Notes: a model not told the origin generated them from the sequence alone. Positions 18,413 to 26,961 are shown, counted from the stretch's first letter. The stretch is DNA of 64,000 nt from Aeromicrobium duanguangcaii (GCF_024508295.1 NZ_CP101990.1:1612001-1676000), one strand, 5' to 3'. Translations and numbers: made by a program.

Positions 18413-19651
18413 ATGGATGACGTGTCCGGGACCCTCGATGCGCTGTGGCGCATCGAGGGCTCGCGGATCGTCGCCACCCTGGCCCGCGTCACGGGAGATC
18501 TGGCCGAGGCCGAGGACCTCGCCCAGGAGGCGCTCGCCGAGGCACTGCGGTCGTGGCCGACGACGGGCGTCCCCCGCAACCCGGCGGCCTGGCTGACGAC
18601 GGTGGCCCGGCGGCGTGCGATCGACGGGTGGCGCCGCCGCGAGGCGTTGGACGACCGCCGTCGCAGCCTCGCCCGAGACCTCGCGTCGCTGGCGGACGAC
18701 GTCTGGCAGCCGATCGACGACGACCTGCTGCGACTGGTCTTCACGGCGTGCCATCCGGCCCTGCCCCGCGAGGGACAGGTCGCGCTGACCCTGCGCGTCG
18801 TCGCCAGCCTGTCGACGGCCGAGATCGCCCGGCTGCTCGTCGTCTCCGTGCCGGCGGTCCAGCAACGGATCGTCCGGGCCAAACGGACGCTGTCCGAGGC
18901 GCGGGTCCCGTTCGAGGTGCCCGACCACACGGAGTGGAAGCCGCGGCTCAACGCGGTCCTGACCGTCGTCTATCTGCTCTTCACCGAGGGCTACGCGGCC
19001 ACGAGCGGCGACCGGTGGGTGCGCCGCGATCTGGCCGACGAGGCGCTGCGCGTGGGTCGCGTCCTGGGCCGGCTACTCCCCCGCGAGCCCGAGGTCCACG
19101 GACTCGTGGCGCTCATGGAGCTGCAGGCGTCACGGTTCGCGGCGCGGACCGACGCGGCGGGCGACCCCGTCCTGCTGGCCGACCAGGACCGTCGGCTGTG
19201 GGACCAGGCCCAGCTCCGACGCGGGCTGGCAGCCCTGGACCGCGTCGATGCGCTCGGCCGCGGCCGCGGGCCCTATGCCCTGCAGGCGGCGATCGCGGCC
19301 TGTCACGCCACCGCCCCGTCCTTCGCCGCCACGGACTGGGAGCGGATCGTCGTCCTGTACGACGCACTGCTGGCCCTCTCCCCCGGTCCCGTCGTCCGAC
19401 TGAACCGCGCCGCGGCGCTGTCGATGACGACCGACGGGACGAGGCCCGCACTGGCCGAGGTCGAGGCGATCACGGCCGGCGGCGACCTGGCGACCAGTCA
19501 CCTCGTGACGAGCGTCCGGGCCGAGCTGTTGCAGCGCCTCGGCCGCACCGCCGAGGCGCGCGGGGAGTTCCTCAGCGCCGCCGCACAGGCCACGAACGAT
19601 CGCGAGCGCGCGTGGCTGGAGGGCAAGGCGGCGAAGCTCGCTCCCTCGTGA
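18413..19651 (+). CDS. ECF42-group sigma factor with C-terminal TPR-like extension
   Basis: A 412-residue sigma factor, twice the usual ECF length. Residues about 10-75 are region 2 (EAEDLAQEALAEALRSWP), about 115-165 region 4 (STAEIARLLVVSVPAVQQRIVRAKR in pieces), and from about 175 a helical C-terminal domain characteristic of ECF42 (LNAVLTVVYLLFTEGY at its start, then tetratricopeptide-like helices). ECF42 factors have no anti-sigma gene; the extension is thought to regulate activity. It lies directly after its DGPF partner. Confidence 0.9.
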   Translation: MDDVSGTLDALWRIEGSRIVATLARVTGDLAEAEDLAQEALAEALRSWPTTGVPRNPAAWLTTVARRRAIDGWRRREALDDRRRSLARDLASLADDVWQPIDDDLLRLVFTACHPALPREGQVALTLRVVASLSTAEIARLLVVSVPAVQQRIVRAKRTLSEARVPFEVPDHTEWKPRLNAVLTVVYLLFTEGYAATSGDRWVRRDLADEALRVGRVLGRLLPREPEVHGLVALMELQASRFAARTDAAGDPVLLADQDRRLWDQAQLRRGLAALDRVDALGRGRGPYALQAAIAACHATAPSFAATDWERIVVLYDALLALSPGPVVRLNRAAALSMTTDGTRPALAEVEAITAGGDLATSHLVTSVRAELLQRLGRTAEARGEFLSAAAQATNDRERAWLEGKAAKLAPS

Positions 19652-19669
19652 CTCCGGGTGGATCGCCCG

Positions 19670-20323
19670 TCAGGAGCGGTCCAGGACCGTGCAGAGGCAG
19701 GCCTTGTTGCCCTCGGCATCCTCCAGCACGACGAACGACGGGGACTCGGAGTCGTCGACGACGCGGCCCCCGGCGGCGACGGCCGCCTCGATGCGGGACG
19801 GCAGCTGGCCGGCCGGGATCCAGATGTCGAGGTGGAAGCACATCTGCGGCACGCCGTCGCGCGGCGGCGTGGGCTGGAACCACAGCAACGGCACCTGCTC
19901 GGTGGGATCGACGACCTGCTCGCCGTCATAGGCGTCGGCCTCACCGGTCAGGACGGCGGCCCAGAACGGGCCGATCGTGTCCTTGTCGACGGCATTGAGG
20001 GCGATCTCGAGGCGCGTGAGCCGGCCGGGATCGGCCTCGAGTCCGCGCTCGGCCGCCAGGTCACTGATGATCCGCGCCAGATCCAGGTCGCGATCGGTGA
20101 CCGCTCCGGTGTCATGGCTGGTCAGGGTGATGTCGGCATGGGTATAGGTCAGCTGCACGTCCGGGTGGTGGTTCGCGGCCTCCGCCGCCGCACCGATGTC
20201 CACGAGGAAGTCCAGACCTGTCGCGAAGTCGCCCGTGCGGAACCGGGCATGCAGGCTGTGGACCAGTGGCCGCCAGTCGTCCAGACCGGCAGCGATGATC
20301 GTCGGGGTGTCAACCGTGCTCAT
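19670..20323 (-). CDS. Pterin dehydratase-like / VOC fusion
   Basis: A 217-residue protein starting at ATG 20323. Residues 1-100 match the pterin-4a-carbinolamine dehydratase fold (AAEAANHHPDVQLTYTHADITLTSHD keeps the [EK]xxHHP active-site motif). Residues about 105-217 are a VOC domain (RLEIALNAVDKDTIGPFWAAVL; MCFHLDIWIPAGQ). Fusion of the two is seen in actinobacteria, function unproven; pterin-related chemistry is the inference. It converges on the ECF42 gene with an 18-bp gap and no obvious terminator. Confidence 0.85.
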   Translation of the reverse strand: MSTVDTPTIIAAGLDDWRPLVHSLHARFRTGDFATGLDFLVDIGAAAEAANHHPDVQLTYTHADITLTSHDTGAVTDRDLDLARIISDLAAERGLEADPGRLTRLEIALNAVDKDTIGPFWAAVLTGEADAYDGEQVVDPTEQVPLLWFQPTPPRDGVPQMCFHLDIWIPAGQLPSRIEAAVAAGGRVVDDSESPSFVVLEDAEGNKACLCTVLDRS

Positions 20324-20437
20324 GGAGCCAATATCACCCGGTCGCCCGATCTGCGCCAGCCCAGAGTGTTCGGCTCTTCCGGACACCTGCATGCCGGTTG
20401 TAGCCTCGAAATCCGACCAGACCGCGAGGGGTGCGGC

Positions 20438-21001
20438 GTGCGCAAGGTGACCTATTCGATGGGCCTGTCCCTCGACGGCTACGTCAACGGACCGGACGGC
20501 ACCTTCGACTGGCCCGGCTTCGGCGAGGAGGTGTTCGCCTTCAGCATCGAGGAGATCCGCCGGGTCGACGTGCACCTGATGGGCCGGAACCTCTACGAGA
20601 CGATGCTCTACTGGCAGGACCCGGCCGAGCAGCCGGGCTTCGGCGAGGCCGAGTGGACGTGGGCCCACCTGTGGAACCCGCTGCCGAAGGTCGTGTTCTC
20701 ACGGACCTTGTCCAGCGTCGAGGGCGCCGCGACTCTGGCGACGCGCGCCCTGGCCGACGAGATCGAGGCGCTCCGGGCCGAGCCCGGCGACGGAGACATC
20801 GCCATCGGCGGCGCCAGCCTCGCCAAGCAGGCTGCCGAGCTCGGCCTGATCGACGAGTACTGGATGCGCGTCTACCCCGTGCTGGTCGGCGGCGGAAACA
20901 CCTATTTCGCCCACGACGAGCAGCGCCTCGATCTCGAGTTGCTGGACGCTCGGACGTTCGCCTCCGGCGTGCAGTTCCTGCGCTACGGCGTCGTGCGCTG
21001 A
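20438..21001 (+). CDS. Dihydrofolate reductase-family (RibD C-terminal) protein
   Basis: A 187-residue single-domain reductase-like protein with YSMGLSLDGYVNG at the start, HLMGRNLYETM in the middle and GGASLAKQAAELGLIDEYWMRVYPVLVGGG as the NADPH-binding and closing region. The start GTG 20438 follows GAGGGG by 7 bp. This DHFR-like group (YwjB/YyaP type) is common in actinobacteria; it lacks evidence for folate reduction itself. Confidence 0.85.
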   Translation: MRKVTYSMGLSLDGYVNGPDGTFDWPGFGEEVFAFSIEEIRRVDVHLMGRNLYETMLYWQDPAEQPGFGEAEWTWAHLWNPLPKVVFSRTLSSVEGAATLATRALADEIEALRAEPGDGDIAIGGASLAKQAAELGLIDEYWMRVYPVLVGGGNTYFAHDEQRLDLELLDARTFASGVQFLRYGVVR

Positions 21002-21008
21002 CCGACGC

Positions 21009-22028
21009 TCAGCGCCAGCCCAGGCCGGGCGCGACGTACGTCAGCAGGCTCTCGATCACGTGGGCGTTGTAGTCCACGCCGAGCTGGTTCGGCACCGTGA
21101 TCAGCAGCGTGTCCGCCGCGGCGATCGCCTCGTCCTCGCGCAGCTCCTCGATCAGGCGGTCGGGCTCGGCGGCGTACGTGCGGCCGAACCGGGCCGCTCC
21201 TCCCTCGAGGAAGCCCACCTGGTCGGTGCTGCGGGACTCGCTACCGAAGTAGGCACGGTCCAGGTCCGAGACCAGCGGAAAGATGCTGCGGCTGACCGAG
21301 ACGCGCGGCTCACGCTGGTGTCCGGCGGCCGTCCATGCATCGCGGAAGCGCTGGATCTGCTCGGCCTGCAGCTGGTGGAACGGCACGCCCGTGTCCTCGG
21401 TCAGCAGCGTCGAGCTCATCAGGTTCATCCCCTGCTCGGCGGTCCACTCGGCAGTCGCGCGCGAGCCGGCGCCCCACCAGATGCGGTCACGCAGCCCCGG
21501 CGACTGCGGCTCCAGCGGGAGGCGTCCCGGCGGGTTCGGGAACATCGGCCGCGGGTTCGGCTCGGCGAAGCCCTCGCCCTTGAGCACCTCCAGGAGGACC
21601 TGCGTGTGGCCGCGCGCCATGTCGGCGTCCGTCATGCCCTCGGGCGGCTCGAAGCCGAAGTACTTGTAGCCGGCGATGACCTGCTCCGGTGATCCCCTGC
21701 TGATGCCCAACTGCAGCCTGCCGCCGGAGATGAGGTCGGCGGCTGCCGCGTTCTCCGCAAAATACAAGGGATTTTCGTACCGCATGTCGATGACGCCGGT
21801 GCCGATCTCGATCCGCGAGGTGCGCGCGCCGATCGCGGACAGCAGCGGGAACGGCGACGCCAGCTGGCGCGCGAAGTGGTGCACGCGGAAGTACGCGCCG
21901 TCAGCGCCGAGCTCCTCGGCAGCGACGGCCAGGTCGATCGACTGGAGCAGCGCGTCCGCTCCCGACCGCGTGGCCGATTGCGGTGAGTCCGACCAGTGGC
22001 CGAAGGACAGGAACCCGATGTTCTTCAT
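21009..22028 (-). CDS. LLM-class flavin-dependent oxidoreductase
   Basis: A 339-residue luciferase-like monooxygenase TIM barrel: GADGAYFRVHHFARQLASPFPLL near residue 40-60, IEIGTGVIDMRYENPLYFAENAAAADLISGGRLQLGISRG near 75-115 in pieces. It uses reduced FMN or F420, supplied by a separate reductase. It converges with the DHFR-like gene (7-bp gap) and lies 27 bp after the Xre gene stop. Substrate unknown. Confidence 0.87.
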   Translation of the reverse strand: MKNIGFLSFGHWSDSPQSATRSGADALLQSIDLAVAAEELGADGAYFRVHHFARQLASPFPLLSAIGARTSRIEIGTGVIDMRYENPLYFAENAAAADLISGGRLQLGISRGSPEQVIAGYKYFGFEPPEGMTDADMARGHTQVLLEVLKGEGFAEPNPRPMFPNPPGRLPLEPQSPGLRDRIWWGAGSRATAEWTAEQGMNLMSSTLLTEDTGVPFHQLQAEQIQRFRDAWTAAGHQREPRVSVSRSIFPLVSDLDRAYFGSESRSTDQVGFLEGGAARFGRTYAAEPDRLIEELREDEAIAAADTLLITVPNQLGVDYNAHVIESLLTYVAPGLGWR

Positions 22029-22055
22029 GTCCGGGTCAACGTCCTGCGTCGTGGA

Positions 22056-22280
22056 TCATTCCGTGACGACCAGGAGGTCGCCCACCTCACAGTCGAGCGC
22101 GTCGCAGATCGCGGTGAGCGTCGTGAACCGGATCGCCTTGGCCCGGTCGTTCTTGAGGACGGACAGATTGACGACCGTCACGCCCACGAGCTCGGCGAGC
22201 CTCGTCAGCGTCATGCCCCGCTGGGCCAACAGCTCGTCCAGCCGGCAGTGAACCCGGTGCGCCTCGTCCTGCGGAGGCAT
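22056..22280 (-). CDS. Xre-family HTH regulator paired with DUF2975 protein
   Basis: A 74-residue Cro/CI-type DNA-binding protein: HTH at about residues 20-45 (MTLTRLAELVGVTVVNLSVLKND), then the usual AIRFTTLTAICDALDCEVGDLL tail. It overlaps the DUF2975 stop by 1 bp. Xre-DUF2975 pairs recur in many bacteria as self-regulating units; the regulator probably binds the double palindrome ahead of the operon. Confidence 0.88.
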   Translation of the reverse strand: MPPQDEAHRVHCRLDELLAQRGMTLTRLAELVGVTVVNLSVLKNDRAKAIRFTTLTAICDALDCEVGDLLVVTE

Positions 22281-22888
22281 CAGACCAGGCCCTCGGAGTC
22301 GCGCTGCATCCGCTCACCCGTGTGGAACACGCTGGCGATGCATCCGGCGACCATCGCGGCGAACAGGGCGAGGAAGGAGATGTTCATCGAGATCTCGAAC
22401 CCGGGATCGTCCGCCGTGGTGAGCTTCGCGAGCGCGCCGTTGGCGGCACCGGTGGTCGCGACGGTCGTGAGCAGCCAGCCGAGGACGGCCGTGAGCGCCG
22501 CGCCGGTGACGAGCCGGGTGTTCGTGCGGCTGAAGAACTCCCCGGCTCCGATGTTGCGGAGCAGCCAGGTCAGGCACACGAGCACGACGATGATGCTCAC
22601 CGCGGGCACCACGATCGACGCGATGACCGCGCCGTACGAGGTCGGCGACAGGTCGCTGACGCTCACCGTGACGCGGTCGATCTCGACCGGGATCGCGTCA
22701 CCGACGCCGCTGATCGCGATCGGCTGGGTCGACGTCTGGAGGTCGACGTCCACCGGCACGTCCCGGTTCGGCAGCACCTCCCTCAGCCGCGAGACGGCAT
22801 CGGTCAGCGTCGCCAGGATGCCGATGAGGGCGAGGCTGGCGGTGAACCACACGTCCGCGCGAGTGGCGGTGCCGAAGGGTGCCTTCAT
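22280..22888 (-). CDS. DUF2975 membrane protein
   Basis: A 202-residue protein with four predicted membrane helices (about 10-30, 85-110, 125-150 and 170-190) and a beta-rich extracytoplasmic section between the first two. ATG 22888 is preferred over ATG 22903 because GGAGAA lies 5 bp before it. In this family the membrane protein is thought to sense or sequester the downstream Xre regulator; this is inference from the pairing. Confidence 0.82.
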   Translation of the reverse strand: MKAPFGTATRADVWFTASLALIGILATLTDAVSRLREVLPNRDVPVDVDLQTSTQPIAISGVGDAIPVEIDRVTVSVSDLSPTSYGAVIASIVVPAVSIIVVLVCLTWLLRNIGAGEFFSRTNTRLVTGAALTAVLGWLLTTVATTGAANGALAKLTTADDPGFEISMNISFLALFAAMVAGCIASVFHTGERMQRDSEGLV

Positions 22889-22901
22889 GGCTTCTCCATC
22901 C

Positions 22902-22934
22902 ATATCGTTTGTCGATGTTATCGAAACACGATAT
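22902..22934 (-). promoter_or_regulatory. Double palindromic operator of the DUF2975-Xre operon
   Basis: Two ATCG-N5-CGAT palindromes (22904-22916 and 22920-22932) lie with centres 16 bp apart inside a larger imperfect 33-bp inverted repeat (13 of 15 arm positions match). It is 13 bp before the chosen ATG. Two Xre dimers side by side would cover the promoter. Confidence 0.75.
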
Positions 22935-22989
22935 CCCTGAGGCCGTCAAGACCCTCCCCTCCCCCGCGTCGGGCTGCCAGACTGGGCGC

Positions 22990-23505
22990 ATGCCCGTGAC
23001 CCGCCTCGTCGCCGCGACCGACGCCGAGGCCCTCGCCGACGTCCTGAGCCGGAATCGCGAGGCGATGGCGGCCATCGAGCCACGACGTCCCTCGATCTAC
23101 TTCACGACGAAGGGCCAGCGGGCGATCATCCAGGACGCCCTGCGCCGCTACTCCGAGGGGCTCGCCTTCCCGCGCGTGATCCTCGATGACGACACGGTGG
23201 TCGGTCGGATCAACCTCAGCGAGATCGTCCAGGGCCCGGCCCGCCGGGCCGAGCTCGGCTACTACCTCGACGCGAAAGCACAGGGGCGCGGCCTGGCCAC
23301 TCGCGCGATCGACGAGATCGTCACCCTGGCGTTCGGGCGGCTGGGGCTGCACCGCATCCAGGCGGCCACCCGCCTCGACAACGCCGCCAGCCAGCGCATC
23401 CTGGAGCGCAACGACTTCGCCCGGGTCGGGATCGCCCGCGACTACCTGCGCGTGGGCGGTGCCTGGCGCGACCACGTGCTCTACGAGCGGATCGCCGCGC
23501 AGTGA
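22990..23505 (+). CDS. GNAT acetyltransferase (RimJ/RimL-like)
   Basis: A 171-residue GNAT enzyme: GYYLDAKAQGRGLATRAIDEIV is the acetyl-CoA binding loop, and HRIQAATRLDNAASQRILERNDF is the closing motif of ribosomal-protein N-acetyltransferases. ATG 22990 gives the family length. It is divergent from the DUF2975 operon. The acceptor could be a protein N-terminus or a small molecule. Confidence 0.85.
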   Translation: MPVTRLVAATDAEALADVLSRNREAMAAIEPRRPSIYFTTKGQRAIIQDALRRYSEGLAFPRVILDDDTVVGRINLSEIVQGPARRAELGYYLDAKAQGRGLATRAIDEIVTLAFGRLGLHRIQAATRLDNAASQRILERNDFARVGIARDYLRVGGAWRDHVLYERIAAQ

Positions 23506-23521
23506 CCTAGCGTCGGGTGCC

Positions 23522-23932
23522 ATGAAGACCATCGCCCGACTCGCGCTCGGCGCCATGCTCGCCTTCGCCGGAGTGAGCCACCTGACCTTCGCCCGCGACG
23601 AGTTCGACGCCCAGGTCCCCAACAGCATCCCGCTGGACGAGGAGTTCGTGGTCGTGGCGTCCGGCATCGTCGAGATCGCCCTCGGTGCGGCGTTCATGGC
23701 CCTGCCGCGGCAGCGGCGCGTCGTCGGCCTCATCGGCGCGGCCTTCTTCGTCGCGGTGTTCCCCGGCAATGTCTCGCAGTACCTCAACGGGGTGGACGCG
23801 TTCGGCCTGGACAGCGACCGTTCGCGCCTGATCCGGCTGTTCTTCCAGCCCGTCCTCGTGGTGTGGGCGCTGTGGTCGACCGATGCGCTGCAACTGGTCA
23901 GAGAACGCCGGCAACGCGGAACTGCACGCTGA
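23522..23932 (+). CDS. DoxX-like membrane protein
   Basis: A 136-residue protein with four hydrophobic segments: ALGAMLAFAGVSHLTF, VASGIVEIALGAAFMAL, VVGLIGAAFFVAVF and LFFQPVLVVWALW. This matches the small DoxX/MauE-type family, whose members associate with membrane redox or quinone chemistry. TAGCGT lies 8 nt before the ATG, so it may be leaderless. Its 3' end overlaps the convergent alkB-like gene by 35 bp. Confidence 0.82.
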   Translation: MKTIARLALGAMLAFAGVSHLTFARDEFDAQVPNSIPLDEEFVVVASGIVEIALGAAFMALPRQRRVVGLIGAAFFVAVFPGNVSQYLNGVDAFGLDSDRSRLIRLFFQPVLVVWALWSTDALQLVRERRQRGTAR

Positions 23933-24518
23933 TCCTGGGGCCCACGGCGCGCGCGGTCTTCAAGATCGCGTGCTCCCACGTGCGCTGACAGCTGCCGCCC
24001 ATGACCGACAGGTCACCGTGACCGAGACTGAACCCGGTCTGGGGTCCTCCGCCGGCGGGGCGCAGACTCAGCTTGCGCTCGGCGCCGAGCGACAGGATCG
24101 CGACCATCGTGTCCTCCGTGCGGCTGCGGCCGATCCGGTCGCCGTGCCACGCCACCGAGTCGTTGCCGTCGCGATAGAAGCACAGGCCGGCGGTGACGAA
24201 CGGCTCGCCGAGCTCGTCGCCATAGTGCGCCGAGAGGGCGTTCCGCGCCTCCTCCAGTGCGGGGTGGGGCAACGTGCGACGCGGCCCGTAGAAGCACAGC
24301 AGTCGCGGGACGTCGACGACCCGCTCGTACATCTCACGGCGCTCCTCGCGCCACGGGACCTCGGTGCGCAGCACGTCGAACAGCTCGTCCGATCCGGTGA
24401 CCCAGCCCGGAAGTGTGTCCACCCAGGCGCCGTCGGAGAGCTCGTGACGCCGCACTCCGTCGAGCGGACCGACGCGCACCCCGGCGTCGCCGTCGAGCAA
24501 GGATCCCTGGAGCCACAT
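23898..24518 (-). CDS. AlkB-type 2-oxoglutarate/Fe(II) dioxygenase
   Basis: A 206-residue AlkB homologue, a DNA/RNA demethylase that oxidises alkyl groups on bases. The iron triad is WHGDRIG (H-x-D) and WEHAIL (His); RISVQFR supplies the 2-oxoglutarate arginine. FYGPRRTLPHPALEEAR and FYRDGNDSVAWHGD are family blocks. ATG 24518 is chosen because TAGAGT lies 7 nt before it (leaderless). It is expected to be cytoplasmic, in alkylation repair. Confidence 0.9.
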   Translation of the reverse strand: MWLQGSLLDGDAGVRVGPLDGVRRHELSDGAWVDTLPGWVTGSDELFDVLRTEVPWREERREMYERVVDVPRLLCFYGPRRTLPHPALEEARNALSAHYGDELGEPFVTAGLCFYRDGNDSVAWHGDRIGRSRTEDTMVAILSLGAERKLSLRPAGGGPQTGFSLGHGDLSVMGGSCQRTWEHAILKTARAVGPRISVQFRVAGVL

Positions 24519-24525
24519 GACTGCC

Positions 24526-24531
24526 ACTCTA
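24526..24531 (-). promoter_or_regulatory. -10 box of leaderless alkB-like gene
   Basis: TAGAGT on the minus strand, 7 nt before ATG 24518. Confidence 0.55.
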
Positions 24532-24573
24532 CGACGAAGACAGAACAGGTGTTCGATCACGGCGCGCGGCGTG

Positions 24574-25716
24574 TCACGCGTGAACGGCTCGCCAGAACGC
24601 GTCGAGATACTCGGGCGGCTCCGGCGTGCCCATCCCCTGGCGCGTCAGCAGCACGCCGCCCACGCCCGCCTCGGGATCGACCCACAGGCTCGTCCCGGTT
24701 CCGCCGTCCCAGCCGAAGCGACCTGGATGCGAGGACGGGTAGCGCGCCGTGTTGTCGACGCCGACTCCCAGCCCCCAGTCGACGCTGGGCTCCAGGAACT
24801 CGTGGGACATGGCGCGCGCCGACTCCCCCAGCGTGACGGTGCGCAGGGCGTCGAACGACGCCGCGGAGATCACCGGCCCGCGCGGTCCGCGCCCGCCACG
24901 CAGCAGCATGCGGACGAACTTCGCGAGGTCGTCGGCCGTCGACAGCAGCCCCGTCGCGGCCGACCGGAAGACCGGGACGTTCATCAGTCTCGGGTCGCCG
25001 ATCGGCGCGACCTCGACGAACGTGCCACGGCGGTTCGGGAACCAGGACGACGGGACTCGATCGACGTTCTTCATCGCGATCGCGTACCCGGTGTCGTGCA
25101 TGTCGAGCGGAGCGAGCACCTCCTCGCGCAGCACCAGGTCGAGTCGCCGTCGGGTGACCCGCTCGAGGAACACCGCCAGCAGATCGAAGGAGAACTGGTA
25201 GAGCCAGCCCTCCCCCGGCTGGTGGGCCATCGGCAGCGGTCCGGCGAGCTGGGCCCACCGGTCCGGGCGCACCACGGGCGGCTGCCAGGTCGAGACCAGG
25301 CCGCGGCGCTCGAACTCGCCGGCCAACGGATCCGTGGCGGTCGCCGTCATGTCCCAGCCGAACCCCGAGCCCATCTGCAGCAGGTCGCGGATCGTCGTCG
25401 GGCGCGTCGCCGGGATCGTGTCATCGAGGGCGGCGCCACGGGCGCGGAGCACTCGTCGGTCGGCGAACTCCGGCAGCCACCGGTCGATCGGCTCGTCGAG
25501 GACGAACAGACCTCGCTCGGCCAGCCGCAGCGTGAGGACCGCGACGATCGGCTTGGTGACCGAGGCGATCCGGAAGATCGAGTCGCGGCCCAACGGTCCG
25601 GCGGAGCCGATGCCGATCGTCTGGCGAGGACCACTGACGACCGCCCACGTCATCCCCGGGACGGACATCCGGCCGACGACGTCCCGCAGGTGCGGGGCGA
25701 GGTCGGCAGCGGTCAT
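24574..25716 (-). CDS. Serine beta-lactamase-like hydrolase (class C / esterase type)
   Basis: A 380-residue serine hydrolase of the beta-lactamase (PF00144) family. The SxxK nucleophile is SVTK near residue 52; YQFSFD is the YxN-like position and a late GWDGGTGTSLW is the HxG/KTG equivalent. There is no signal peptide, so a cytoplasmic esterase is more likely than an antibiotic-hydrolysing enzyme. It lies 10 bp downstream of the phosphoribosyltransferase gene stop in the same direction. Confidence 0.87.
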   Translation of the reverse strand: MTAADLAPHLRDVVGRMSVPGMTWAVVSGPRQTIGIGSAGPLGRDSIFRIASVTKPIVAVLTLRLAERGLFVLDEPIDRWLPEFADRRVLRARGAALDDTIPATRPTTIRDLLQMGSGFGWDMTATATDPLAGEFERRGLVSTWQPPVVRPDRWAQLAGPLPMAHQPGEGWLYQFSFDLLAVFLERVTRRRLDLVLREEVLAPLDMHDTGYAIAMKNVDRVPSSWFPNRRGTFVEVAPIGDPRLMNVPVFRSAATGLLSTADDLAKFVRMLLRGGRGPRGPVISAASFDALRTVTLGESARAMSHEFLEPSVDWGLGVGVDNTARYPSSHPGRFGWDGGTGTSLWVDPEAGVGGVLLTRQGMGTPEPPEYLDAFWRAVHA

Positions 25717-25726
25717 GTCCGGTCCC

Positions 25727-26218
25727 TCAGGCGTCGACGACGCCCGTGCGCGGCGTGATGACGGCCTCGCTGGACCACGGGAAGTTGATCCACCGGTCGG
25801 TCTGGCGCCAGGCGTAGTCCGGCTTGATGATCGAGCGCGGCTTCTCGTAGATCACGGCCGACCGCACGTCGCCGGCGTGCTCCCAGCAGATCCGCGCGAC
25901 GAGCTCGAGAGTCTTGCCGCTGTCCGCCACGTCGTCGACCACCAGGACCGAGAGGTCGTCGAGCTCGGCGAGGTCCAGGAACGGAGGCAGCAGGGTCGGC
26001 TCCTCGCGGGTCGTGCCGACGCCGGTGTAGAACTCCACGTTCATCGTGAACAGGTTCTTGCAGTCCAGCGCGTAGGCGACCGAGCCGGCGGGGATGAGCC
26101 CGCCGCGGGCGATGCCGAGCACGATGTCGGGCCGGAAACCGGAGTCCGCCACGGTCTGGGCGAGCTCGCGGATCGCGGTTCCGTAGGTCGGCCAGGTCAG
26201 GATCTCGCGCTCGTCCAT
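25727..26218 (-). CDS. Purine-type phosphoribosyltransferase
   Basis: A 163-residue type I PRTase: the PRPP loop VLVVDDVADSGKT lies at about residues 93-105, and VLGIARGGLIPAGSVAYALD near 33-52 is the pyrophosphate loop. It resembles xanthine-guanine phosphoribosyltransferases (salvage of guanine or xanthine with PRPP). The start is ATG 26218, 6 nt from the half-site CACGAT of a palindrome shared with the divergent gene. Confidence 0.85.
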   Translation of the reverse strand: MDEREILTWPTYGTAIRELAQTVADSGFRPDIVLGIARGGLIPAGSVAYALDCKNLFTMNVEFYTGVGTTREEPTLLPPFLDLAELDDLSVLVVDDVADSGKTLELVARICWEHAGDVRSAVIYEKPRSIIKPDYAWRQTDRWINFPWSSEAVITPRTGVVDA

Positions 26219-26223
26219 GCGCC

Positions 26224-26238
26224 CATCGTGGCACGATG
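26224..26238. promoter_or_regulatory. Palindrome serving as back-to-back -10 region
   Basis: A 15-bp palindrome CATCGTG-G-CACGATG lies between the divergent PRTase (26218) and metallohydrolase (26245) genes. Each strand reads CACGAT, 6 nt and 7 nt before the respective ATG. It may be a shared operator or two weak leaderless promoters. Confidence 0.45.
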
Positions 26239-26244
26239 ACGAGC

Positions 26245-26883
26245 ATGGACGTCACCCGATTCGGTCACGCAGCCGTGCTCGTCGAGGTCGCAGGCGCTCG
26301 CATCCTCCTCGATCCGGGCAATTTCAGCACCGCCGCCACCTTCGAGCTGACCGACCTCGACGCGATCGTGGTCACCCACCAGCACCCCGACCACCTCGAC
26401 CGCGAGCGCGTCGGACCCCTGCTGGCAGCCAATCCGTCGGCCCGGCTGCTGGCCGAGCCGGAGACCGCCGCCACGCTGGAGGGCTGGGAGTCCACGGCCG
26501 GCGACGCGACCTACGAGATCGGCGGCGCCACGCTGACCGGCGTCGGCTCGCGTCACGCCGAGATCCTGCCGACCATCCCCCGCGTGGGCAACGTCGGCAT
26601 GCTCGTCACCGCACCCGGCGAGCCGACGCTCTTCCACCCCGGCGACACCTACGAGTACCGGCCCGAGGACGTCGACATCCTCGCGCTGCCGCTCTCGGCG
26701 CCGTGGGCCAAGCTCAGCGAGACCGTCGAGTTCGCCCGTGCCATCGCGCCACGGACGGCGTTCCCGATCCACGACTGCACCGTCTCCGAGGCGGGCTACG
26801 GGATCTACTGGATGCAGCTGCAGAACCACGCCGGGATCGACGACCTGCAGCGGCTCCCCCAGGGCGGCGCCCTCAACCTCTGA
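26245..26883 (+). CDS. MBL-fold metal-dependent hydrolase (UlaG-like)
   Basis: A 212-residue metallo-beta-lactamase-fold protein starting FGHAAVLVEVAGARILLDPG, with the metal motif THQHPDHLD near residue 45 and later GSRHAEILP, FHPGDTYEY and PIHDCTVSE ligands. This matches UlaG/YtnP-like hydrolases. ATG 26245 is preferred over 26236 because of its spacing from CACGAT. The substrate cannot be assigned. Confidence 0.86.
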   Translation: MDVTRFGHAAVLVEVAGARILLDPGNFSTAATFELTDLDAIVVTHQHPDHLDRERVGPLLAANPSARLLAEPETAATLEGWESTAGDATYEIGGATLTGVGSRHAEILPTIPRVGNVGMLVTAPGEPTLFHPGDTYEYRPEDVDILALPLSAPWAKLSETVEFARAIAPRTAFPIHDCTVSEAGYGIYWMQLQNHAGIDDLQRLPQGGALNL

Positions 26884-26948
26884 GACCGGGGTGTCGGTAT
26901 TCACACCCGGCACGCCTGGTGCAAACTGGCTTTATCTCACAACTGATA

Positions 26949-26954
26949 TACGCT
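26949..26954 (+). promoter_or_regulatory. -10 box before HTH-murA
   Basis: TACGCT, 7 nt before ATG 26962, within TGATATACGCT (extended -10 character). Leaderless transcript predicted. Confidence 0.5.
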
Positions 26955-26961
26955 GGAGCGC

